Shown here piece after piece: positions 1 to 5,881 of a stretch of DNA of 8,535 nt. Where the stretch lies: the NCBI GenBank assembly GCA_030610515.1, contig JAUWRQ010000022.1:1-8535 (forward strand). The letters are read 5' to 3'. This stretch comes from Candidatus Eiseniibacteriota bacterium (GTDB taxonomy: Bacteria; Joyebacterota; Joyebacteria; Joyebacterales; Joyebacteraceae). Both the position numbers and the translations under genes were made by a program. Numbering within the stretch: the stretch's first letter is position 1; the number at the start of each line of letters is the position of its first letter. The notes beneath the pieces were generated by a model. That model did not search any database. It worked only from the letters and a program-made list of their open reading frames with translations, and was not told the origin of the DNA.

Positions 1-1343
1 AGCGCGCCGAAGGCCACGCCACCGCCCGCGGCGCTCACGAGCGCGTGCGGGACCGGCACGCCATCGCACAGCACGCTTCCCGAGACAGAGCACGCGCCGT
101 CCGCAACGCGGAGCGCGAGCCCGGAAAGCACCTGCCCGGGCGCGGCGGCGACGCGCGTAGGTTCGGGCGAGAGGTATCCGGGCTTCACGACACTCAGGTC
201 GTGCACTCCACGCGGAAGCTCCAGGGCGAACACCCCGTCCGCCGAGGTGACGGCCTCCGATGTTCCGTTCGTCACGACGGCGGAAGGCACCGGTCCGACG
301 CCGTCGGTCACCCGCCCGGCCACCGTGCACTCGAGGGGGACGACCGCAAGCTCGACTCCCGTGAAGGCATCCGCTACGGTGACGCCAACGATCCGGCCCT
401 CGGATGGAGCGTATCCGTCCGCGAACGCGCGAACGCTGTACTCGCCCGCGCTCGGGAGAAGAACAAACTCTCCGTGGCCATTCGTCGTCGCCGTCACAAC
501 GGGGCCCGTCCGGGGAACGGCCACGACCCGCGCTCCCGCTACTGCGTTGACCCCGTCGGTCACCCTGCCTGACACGGAGGCCGCGATCGGAGAGAGAGCG
601 ATCGGTGGGTCCAGCGACACGGCTCCTCCGGCGGGGACTTCGACCTCTCTCTCGGCGCTCTCCTGGAAACCGCTCTTCACGGCGCAGACCGACCACCTGC
701 CCGGAGCAAGCTCGAGGGCGAAGGCGCCGCATCCGTTCGTCGTGACGCTCTCGCTGCCGGTCTCGTTCTCCGCGTGGACGGTCGCCGCCGCGAGCGGGTT
801 GCCCGACGAATTCACGACGGTCCCCGACACGATGCCCGGGACGCCAATCAGCCGAAGCGGGGAGGAGGTGTCGTGATAGTCTCCGGCGGAGACGACGGCG
901 ATCTCGGGGGCGGACGTCTCGTAGCCCTGCTTGCGGGCGACCATCGTCCACTCTCCGGGCGTCACCGTCAGCACGAAGTTCCCGTCCACGTTGCTCTGCG
1001 AAGCGACCGCGTCCGTTCCGCACGTGGCCTCGACGGTCGCGTCGAACACGGGGCGTCCGAGTTCGTCCTCGACCGTTCCTCTTATGCGAGCGGGGGCCCT
1101 CCGAAGTTCCATCCTGACCGTCGTCGTCTGATTCTCCGAGATGGTCGTCTGCTCAAGAGTGTCGACGTGTCCCGCCTTCGTAGCGCGGAACGTGTACCGC
1201 CCGGGGATGAGGTCCTTGTTGGAAACGCCGCCTCCGTTCGTGATGACCGGAACGACCTCGACCCCGCCCTGCGAGAATTCGATCTCCACGAACACCCACG
1301 GAAGTGGTTCACCTGCCTCGTTCGTCGTGACGATCCTCGCCTC
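1..1343 (-). repeat. Six tandem carboxypeptidase-regulatory-like protein repeats (last one partial)
   Basis: Within the large secreted protein, repeats of about 79-85 residues begin near residues 361, 446, 531, 616, 700 and 779, that is near bases 1343, 1088, 833, 578, 326 and 89 reading leftward. Units 2 to 6 open with RGTVED, SGTVVN, SGRVTDGV, AGRVTDGV and SGSVLCDG. Units 2 to 5 then have an NxDGxF-like turn (NVDGNF, NGCGAF, NGHGEF, SADGVF). Units 2 to 4 next show PGEW, PGRW or AGEY followed by a strand ending in KQGY, KSGF or ADGY, and unit 5 has RGVHDLSVVKPGY. Unit 1 is the most divergent (PGRYTFRATKAGHV). The repetition is at protein level; the DNA copies have diverged, which suggests old duplication rather than recent expansion. 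The array is probably longer than seen. Confidence 0.82.
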
Positions 1344-2423
1344 GCCCGTCTCCGTCTCGTAGTCGAGGCGTCTGGACGACGAGCACGCGCCCCTTCCCTC
1401 GTGGTCGAGCGCGACGACGCGCCAGAAGTACTCGCCGCGCGGGAGGAAGCTGCCGAAAGCGACGTCCGCGTCGGACTCCGTCGTAGCTCCGTCCCAGACG
1501 GGATAGCTTGCTTCTCCACCTGTCCAGTCGCGTTTCTCGTGGATGTAGAGGTGGTATCCCGTGGCGTCCGGGACGTCGGTCCAGTCGAAGCGTACTGTCT
1601 CCTCCGCTATGGCCACGGCGTCCGGGGGAGACACGAGCGTGGGCGCGCCGACGTCGGCGCTGACGTTGCAGGTGAAGCCCGCGAGCCCCGCGCCGGCCGT
1701 CGATGTCAGAAGCGGGTGATTCCCGTAGTTGTTGAAGACGAGCCAGTTGTATGTGAACCCCTGCATGAGAGGTGGACTCACTCCGTTCGAAACGACGAAG
1801 TGCTCAGAGGGGTCGACGCTCCCGTATTGGATTGACGTGCCGCTGGTGATGGCCTGCCAAATGAGCCTCGCTCCCGTGAGGACGACCTCACCCCCCTGTT
1901 GCGATATCTCTACCTCGCTGTCGGACACGACCACGTGATAGTACGGCACGCCGTCGACGGGGTCCCACCTCAGAAGCGTCGTCGTCTCGTCGACCGACGA
2001 GCCGTTCGGCGGTGTCGTCGGTTCAGGAAAGACCGGCGACTCGACGACCAGCTGGAACTCCTCCGAGTCCCCCTCCGTCCCCACGGCGCGCACGACGCAG
2101 AAGTGTATGCCGGACGGCATCGATTCGTCAGCCGGGACGAAGGTGAGTTCGCGAACCGCTTCGGTCACGGTGCGGAACACGTAGACGCCGGGAGCCGGAC
2201 CGTACGCGATGTAGCAGCGGATGTCCTCCTCCCAGGTCACGGTGACCCAGTCGTCCAGGGACACGAGTTCCTGCGGGTAGTCGAGGAGCGTGACGGCGGC
2301 GGACGCGCACGCGACCGACAGGAGCAGCGCGGCGACGACCACGATGGGTACCGCGGTCGTCACGGCCACTGCGTTTCGCGGTGTGTTCCGGCTGCTCTCG
2401 TTGGTGTGCGTCTGTCGTCTCAA
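1..2423 (-). CDS. Secreted multidomain surface protein with FN3-like and tandem carboxypeptidase-regulatory-like domains (3' end missing)
   Basis: The reading frame is open for 807 codons and runs off the left edge, so the C-terminus is not seen. The start chosen is TTG at 2423, because GAGGCGAGGA lies 7 bases upstream and because it supplies an Arg-containing n-region (R2, R3, R12, R16). Residues about 23-42 form a hydrophobic signal segment ending in ASA, so signal peptidase I cleavage near A42 is likely; C39 has a poor lipobox (SVAC). Three beta-sandwich regions follow: about 43-128, about 131-258 (containing WDPVDGVPYYHVVV) and about 261-350 (FDWTDVPDATGYHLYI, then EYFWRVVALD), the last two clearly FN3-like. 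From about residue 361 come six repeats with SGxVxD, NxxGxFxL and GxxxVxAxKxGY signatures, typical of carboxypeptidase-regulatory-like domains. Such domains usually build stalks or bind carbohydrate or protein on secreted proteins; no catalytic domain is visible. A C-terminal sorting domain or anchor could lie beyond the edge. It probably shares a transcript with the barrel gene 64 bases upstream. Confidence 0.88.
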   Translation of the reverse strand, partial: MRRQTHTNESSRNTPRNAVAVTTAVPIVVVAALLLSVACASAAVTLLDYPQELVSLDDWVTVTWEEDIRCYIAYGPAPGVYVFRTVTEAVRELTFVPADESMPSGIHFCVVRAVGTEGDSEEFQLVVESPVFPEPTTPPNGSSVDETTTLLRWDPVDGVPYYHVVVSDSEVEISQQGGEVVLTGARLIWQAITSGTSIQYGSVDPSEHFVVSNGVSPPLMQGFTYNWLVFNNYGNHPLLTSTAGAGLAGFTCNVSADVGAPTLVSPPDAVAIAEETVRFDWTDVPDATGYHLYIHEKRDWTGGEASYPVWDGATTESDADVAFGSFLPRGEYFWRVVALDHEGRGACSSSRRLDYETETGEARIVTTNEAGEPLPWVFVEIEFSQGGVEVVPVITNGGGVSNKDLIPGRYTFRATKAGHVDTLEQTTISENQTTTVRMELRRAPARIRGTVEDELGRPVFDATVEATCGTDAVASQSNVDGNFVLTVTPGEWTMVARKQGYETSAPEIAVVSAGDYHDTSSPLRLIGVPGIVSGTVVNSSGNPLAAATVHAENETGSESVTTNGCGAFALELAPGRWSVCAVKSGFQESAEREVEVPAGGAVSLDPPIALSPIAASVSGRVTDGVNAVAGARVVAVPRTGPVVTATTNGHGEFVLLPSAGEYSVRAFADGYAPSEGRIVGVTVADAFTGVELAVVPLECTVAGRVTDGVGPVPSAVVTNGTSEAVTSADGVFALELPRGVHDLSVVKPGYLSPEPTRVAAAPGQVLSGLALRVADGACSVSGSVLCDGVPVPHALVSAAGGGVAFGA

Positions 2424-2487
2424 CGGTGCTTCCTCGCCTCGATGGTGTTTTGTCACCTCTCCCGCCGTCGCTTCCGCGGGATCGCCG
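2424..2487 (-). other. Short spacer between barrel gene and secreted repeat protein gene
   Basis: The 64 bases between the two leftward genes hold the ribosome binding site of the downstream gene. No convincing promoter is visible, and there is no hairpin followed by a T-run. Co-transcription of the two genes is therefore the simplest reading. Confidence 0.55.
2431..2440 (-). promoter_or_regulatory. Ribosome binding site deciding a TTG start
   Basis: On the minus strand GAGGCGAGGA precedes TTG at 2423 with a 7-base spacer after AGGA. The next in-frame candidate, a GTG 18 codons on, has no such site and would remove all basic residues ahead of the signal peptide core. This supports the TTG start. 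Confidence 0.6.
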
Positions 2488-3915
2488 CTAGAACTCGTAC
2501 AGGAAAGAGACCTTCGCGACCTGCATCGGAAGCGCGAGGATGAGCAGGTCGACGCTCGTGTGCTCGCCGATCTCGAATCCCATTCCGAGATTGGCGAGCG
2601 GTATCAGCACGCCGTCGTCGCCGTCCTTCGGGGCGGATTCGCCGACGAGCCTTCCCTGGATCACGCCCCCTCCAAGCCACAGGCCTCCGAAGCCGACCTC
2701 GAGTCCGAGACCGCTTCCGAGTCTTACCCCCTCAGAGTGATCCTGGTACTCGTAGCCGAGGGTGCCCGAGTACATGCGGTACTCGAGCGTCGAGAGCATC
2801 GGGCCGATCCTGAACGAGGCGGCCGTGCCCGCGTACGAGGGAAGCAGGAGCCCCAGGGGATCGTTCTCCACGGTGACCTCGGTCTCCGTGAGCGTCGGCT
2901 GCGACGCCGACATCTCCGAGAGGTCCAGCCCCCCTTCCGTGACGGCCGCGGGCATGCTCTCGACCGCGATGAGCTCACCCGACAGAGAGAGCTCCGGGAC
3001 GTGTGTGTAGAGCACGTCTATCGTCAACCAGCCTGCGCCACGATAGCTCGCACCGACGCTCCACCCGTAGCCGTCGCCTTCGAACGCCCCGTCGATCGAT
3101 CCTCCGAGGTCGTTCTCCCAGAGGTCGTCCGGGTCGTTGAAGGAGTACTCCTGTCCGCCGTAGTTCACAATGCCGTCGCACCGGAGGGTGCCGCCGACCC
3201 TGGCTGACGCGTGGTAGCGACTGACGGACACGCCCACGCCGAGATCGCGCGTGACTTCCATCCCCCCGGCCACCGTCGTGCGGTCGATCCTGAACGCGAG
3301 ATCGCAAGCGGCGTCGGCGAACCCGCGCATCTCGATGTCCACGTCTCCCTCGCCGTCGCTCTTGACCCCACCGGCGAACGCCTCGATCCCGTTCTCCAGC
3401 AAAGAGAGCTGGAGGGAGAGCGGCTCCTCCACGGAAACTCCCGCCACGGCCGAGCCCAGGCGGAGCGCGAACACGCCTGAGACGATCCCGGCCTGCTGTC
3501 CCGCCAGGGCTTCGAGCTCAGGGTAGGTCGGGCGGAGGTTGATCGCCGCGACGTCCTCGAGGGTGTCGTCGACCATCGATCGGGCGCGGCCTTCGAGGTT
3601 CGCGATGTCCGAAACCGAAGCGCCGATGGGGGGGAGCGCGTCTATCAGAAGGCCGCCGGATTCGAGGAAGGCGAGCCCGGAGGGATTGCCGGCCACGGAG
3701 CCGATGCCTGCACGGAGCGTACTCAGAGGGCTTCCCAGACCGTCAGGCCGAGAGCCCGCGCCGTAGAGGAACCCCAGCGAGAGCCGGACGTCGGCGCTCA
3801 GGCTCCCGCCATCGAAGTATTCGATGGTTCCTCCGTCATCTGCGGCACAGGGCGCAGTGCAGGAGGCCATGAGGATTGCGGAAGCAAGTGCTCGCGACAG
3901 GACCCTGGCCCGCAT
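2488..3915 (-). CDS. Outer-membrane beta-barrel protein of unrecognised family
   Basis: This 475-residue protein starts at the ATG at 3915, which has GGGGGA 8 bases upstream; an in-frame GTG at 3954 would add 13 residues but lacks a ribosome binding site. Residues 1-25 are a signal peptide (basic start, ALASAILMA core, cleavage likely after CAA). The mature protein is rich in Gly and alternating hydrophobic strands and ends in VAKVSFLYEF; this alternating pattern with a terminal Phe is the usual recognition signal of Bam-assembled outer-membrane barrels. Residues 66-82 include AGIGSVAGNPSGLAF, resembling the NPAGLA region near the N-terminus of FadL/PorV-type and TraF-like outer-membrane proteins. 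This is followed by a helical-looking stretch about 100-145. C204 and C246 are the only mature cysteines. The specific function is not recognised; transport, or partnership with the downstream secreted repeat protein, are both possible. It ends in TAG and is the first gene of the leftward unit. Confidence 0.85.
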   Translation of the reverse strand: MRARVLSRALASAILMASCTAPCAADDGGTIEYFDGGSLSADVRLSLGFLYGAGSRPDGLGSPLSTLRAGIGSVAGNPSGLAFLESGGLLIDALPPIGASVSDIANLEGRARSMVDDTLEDVAAINLRPTYPELEALAGQQAGIVSGVFALRLGSAVAGVSVEEPLSLQLSLLENGIEAFAGGVKSDGEGDVDIEMRGFADAACDLAFRIDRTTVAGGMEVTRDLGVGVSVSRYHASARVGGTLRCDGIVNYGGQEYSFNDPDDLWENDLGGSIDGAFEGDGYGWSVGASYRGAGWLTIDVLYTHVPELSLSGELIAVESMPAAVTEGGLDLSEMSASQPTLTETEVTVENDPLGLLLPSYAGTAASFRIGPMLSTLEYRMYSGTLGYEYQDHSEGVRLGSGLGLEVGFGGLWLGGGVIQGRLVGESAPKDGDDGVLIPLANLGMGFEIGEHTSVDLLILALPMQVAKVSFLYEF

Positions 3916-3923
3916 GTCTTCGG

Positions 3924-3929
3924 TCCCCC
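3924..3929 (-). promoter_or_regulatory. Ribosome binding site of the barrel gene
   Basis: GGGGGA on the minus strand lies 8 bases ahead of the ATG at 3915. It favours this ATG over the GTG at 3954, which would extend the protein ahead of a normal signal peptide. Confidence 0.6.
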
Positions 3930-3936
3930 GTTTAAC

Positions 3937-3953
3937 TGCTTGCAGCACAAGCA
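3937..3953. other. Small inverted repeat in the barrel gene leader
   Basis: TGCTTG and CAAGCA form a 6-base perfect inverted repeat around a 5-base loop. It would sit in the untranslated leader of the leftward transcript, just ahead of the ribosome binding site, or act as a protein site on DNA. A 10-base perfect palindrome, GCACATGTGC (3951-3960), overlaps its edge. The function is unknown. Confidence 0.35.
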
Positions 3954-3985
3954 CATGTGCCGCAGTGCCTGCGGTCGTGCTGAGT

Positions 3986-4014
3986 TGCCTAGGCTACGGA
4001 AGATTGATGTGCAA
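3986..4014 (-). promoter_or_regulatory. Weak candidate promoter for the leftward unit
   Basis: On the minus strand TTGCAC (4014-4009) is followed after 17 bases by TAGGCA (3991-3986). Only the spacing, the TTG and the TA match the sigma70 consensus well, so this is a guess. It would give a leader of about 64 bases before the ATG at 3915. The palindrome GCCTAGGC (3987-3994) covers the proposed -10. Confidence 0.22.
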
Positions 4015-4022
4015 TAGACGTG

Positions 4023-4030
4023 CCACGTGG
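4023..4030. promoter_or_regulatory. CCACGTGG palindrome abutting the murJ -35 element
   Basis: This perfect 8-base palindrome lies one base upstream of TTGACA. Its position suits a regulator binding site for activation or repression of the rightward unit, but an 8-base palindrome can also arise by chance in GC-rich DNA. No regulator is encoded in the window. Confidence 0.3.
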
Positions 4031-4031
4031 A

Positions 4032-4061
4032 TTGACAGTGTCCGAGCGCTACTGCTAGGCT
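4032..4061 (+). promoter_or_regulatory. Sigma70-type promoter with extended -10, for murJ-serA-trpB
   Basis: A perfect TTGACA -35 (4032-4037) is followed, after 18 bases, by TAGGCT (4056-4061), preceded by TG one base upstream (4053-4054), which makes an extended -10. Transcription would start near 4068, giving about 113 bases before the candidate leader ORF and about 196 before murJ. Those 113 bases hold only short GC-rich hairpins (for example CCGGAACGTCCGG near 4080-4092) and no riboswitch I recognise. Confidence 0.55.
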
Positions 4062-4180
4062 CTCGCAACCTCCCGGCGGCCGGAACGTCCGGACAGGCTG
4101 GGGTTTAGAGGCCCGCGCGGCAGGGGCCACGAGCCGTGAGGGGGGTCCGCAGGACGCGTCATCGGCAGGAGGCACGACGG

Positions 4181-4267
4181 GTGGCGAACGGATGCGGGGA
4201 GCGTGGAGAACGGGCGGCGAGCGCACCTCCCGGGCGAGGCGCCGGCGAGCAGGGGGCAAGTTCATGA
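4181..4267 (+). CDS. Candidate 28-residue leader ORF overlapping the murJ start
   Basis: A strong AGGAGG (4167-4172) lies 8 bases ahead of GTG at 4181. The frame runs 28 codons and ends in TGA at 4265-4267, overlapping the murJ ATG as ATGA, the classic arrangement for translational coupling. The peptide would be polar and rich in Gly, Ala, Arg and Glu (MANGCGERGERAASAPPGRG at its start), with no membrane segment or known motif. murJ also has its own AGGGGG site, so coupling is not required. In GC-rich DNA a short open frame is expected by chance; the ribosome site and the overlap are what make this one worth listing. Confidence 0.35.
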   Translation: MANGCGERGERAASAPPGRGAGEQGASS

Positions 4268-5871
4268 GCGTGGAGAGACGATCCGACGAGTCCTACCGGT
4301 CACTTGCTCGCGGCTTCGCGAGCATCGGGGTCGGTACCCTCGTCTCGCGCGTTTCGGGATTCGCGAGGGAGGTCGTCACGGCGGCTTTCTTCGGCGCCGG
4401 GGCTGAGGTGGACATCTTCGTCGCCGCCTTCACGATCCCGAATCTCCTGTGCCGCGTGCTGAGTGAGAGCGCGGTCGAATCCGGGTTCATGCCGCTCTTC
4501 AAGGGAAAACACGCGGCGGGGGAGAAGGCGCGCGCCTGGAGGCTCGCCGGCCGGACCGCCAATTGGCTCGCCCTGTCGCTCGTGGTCGTGGTCGTGGCCG
4601 GGGTCGTCGCGGCGCCGCTTCTGGTGAGCATCGTCGCCCACGGCTTCGGAGAAGAAGCGGCAGAGGCGACCGTACGGATGACGCGGCTCATGTTTCCCTT
4701 CGGAGTCGCCATCGGGCTCGCCGCGCTCATGGGCGCGATCCTTCTGGCGTTCGGCCGATACCGCGTCTACAGCTTGGCGCCGGTGCTTCTGAACGTCGGC
4801 ATCGTGGGTTCGGTCCTCGCCCTCACCGGGCGGCTCGGATACGTGAGCCTCGGGGTCGGCGTACTCGTCGGCGGCGCCCTTCAGTTTCTCGTGCAGGTGC
4901 CGTTCGTGCGTGCTCTCGCCGGGAGAGACGGCGAGCGGCTCTTCCGGCCGGAGCTCGCGCCCTCCGACCCGGACGTGCGGCGGGTCGCGGGCCTCACCGC
5001 GCCCGTCGTCGTAGCATCAATCGTCCAGCGCGCCGGCGTCGTCGTCGATCGGACGATAGCCTCGTTTCTGGTGCCTGGCAGCATCTCGTCGCTCTACTAC
5101 TCGTTCCGCCTTGTCCATCTACCGTACGCCATTCTCGCGCTGGCCGCGGGCCGTTCGGCGGCCCCGGTGCTCGCCGAGCGGCACGCGCTCGGAGACCACG
5201 AGGGGTTTTCGCGTGCGCTCGTGACGGGTATCAGGATGAATGTAGCGTTCCTGGCGCCCGTGGTCGTTCTCGCCGTCGCCCTCGCGCGCCCGATCGTCGG
5301 GCTCGTCTACCAGCGCGGCGCGTTCGACGAGACGGATCTCGCCATGACGTCGTCGGCCTTCGCGCTCTACGCCGTTGGTCTCGTGGGGATGGGACTCGTC
5401 TTTCTCTTCGTCCGGGCGTTCGCGGCGCGGCTCGACACGAAGACGCCGGTCAAGATCTCGATCCTTGCCTTCTTCCTGAACGCGGGGCTGAACCTCCTGC
5501 TCGTCCGCACGCCGCTCCGGCACGCCGGGCTTGCGCTCGCGAGCTCGCTCGCGTTCGGGACTCACGCGGTCTTCCTCTACGTGTTGCTGAACCGGGACCT
5601 GGCCCGACACGGGGCCGCGATCGGCGCGAGGGAGCTCTTGTCGGTTGCGTGGCGCGTGACCGTCGCGTGCGCCGCTCTGGCTGCCGTGCTCCTCCCGGTC
5701 GACGCGTGGCTTGGCATGCGACTTGCTGATCCTCTCGCAGTGGGTAGGACACTGCGTATCGTGCTCGCCGGCGGCGCCGGCGGTGCGGCGTATCTCTTTG
5801 TCTCGAGATTGCTGGGCATCCGCGAAGTGACGGGCTTCTTCGCGCGAGGAAGAGCCCGGCGGGGTCCGTAG
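4264..5871 (+). CDS. murJ: Lipid II flippase MurJ (MviN family)
   Basis: MurJ moves undecaprenyl-linked peptidoglycan precursor (lipid II) across the inner membrane for cell wall synthesis. The 535-residue protein, slightly longer than the usual 510 or so, has hydrophobic segments throughout, consistent with the family's 14 membrane helices. The N-terminal signature is clear: SRVSGFAREVV (28-38), FGAGAEVDIFVAAFTIPNLL (43-62), LSESAVESGFMPLF (66-79). YYSFRLVHLP (278-287) and RGAFDETD (351-358) are further family marks. The charged cavity residues corresponding to E. coli R18, R24, D39 and R270 appear as R29, R35, D50 and R282, but the R52 position is Cys (C63, with R64 next). The start at 4264 has AGGGGG 7 bases upstream; an in-frame ATG at 4192 would add an unlikely Arg-rich tail. 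It is the first main gene of the rightward unit, with serA 10 bases behind its TAG. Confidence 0.95.
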   Translation: MSVERRSDESYRSLARGFASIGVGTLVSRVSGFAREVVTAAFFGAGAEVDIFVAAFTIPNLLCRVLSESAVESGFMPLFKGKHAAGEKARAWRLAGRTANWLALSLVVVVVAGVVAAPLLVSIVAHGFGEEAAEATVRMTRLMFPFGVAIGLAALMGAILLAFGRYRVYSLAPVLLNVGIVGSVLALTGRLGYVSLGVGVLVGGALQFLVQVPFVRALAGRDGERLFRPELAPSDPDVRRVAGLTAPVVVASIVQRAGVVVDRTIASFLVPGSISSLYYSFRLVHLPYAILALAAGRSAAPVLAERHALGDHEGFSRALVTGIRMNVAFLAPVVVLAVALARPIVGLVYQRGAFDETDLAMTSSAFALYAVGLVGMGLVFLFVRAFAARLDTKTPVKISILAFFLNAGLNLLLVRTPLRHAGLALASSLAFGTHAVFLYVLLNRDLARHGAAIGARELLSVAWRVTVACAALAAVLLPVDAWLGMRLADPLAVGRTLRIVLAGGAGGAAYLFVSRLLGIREVTGFFARGRARRGP

Positions 5872-5881
5872 GGGGAAGCAA

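Noticed and set aside
774..1835. A 353-codon plus-strand open frame
   Set aside because: It is opposite the secreted repeat protein, Arg-rich and without domain signatures; the minus-strand frame there has clear repeats and FN3 motifs.
2460..2481. Hairpin TCCCGC/GCGGGA between the two leftward genes as a terminator
   Set aside because: It has only a 6-base stem with a 10-base loop and no following T-run, so it is not a convincing intrinsic terminator.
4068..4180. Riboswitch or other structured RNA in the murJ leader
   Set aside because: There are only short GC-rich hairpins of the kind expected by chance, and no consensus of a known riboswitch class was recognised.
3798..4265. A 155-codon minus-strand frame across the divergent promoter region
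   Set aside because: It overlaps the barrel gene out of frame, covers the best promoter in the window and shows no recognisable domain or ribosome site.
4563..5729. A 388-codon plus-strand frame inside murJ
   Set aside because: It is an Arg- and Gly-rich out-of-frame reading of murJ, whose own frame carries family motifs throughout.
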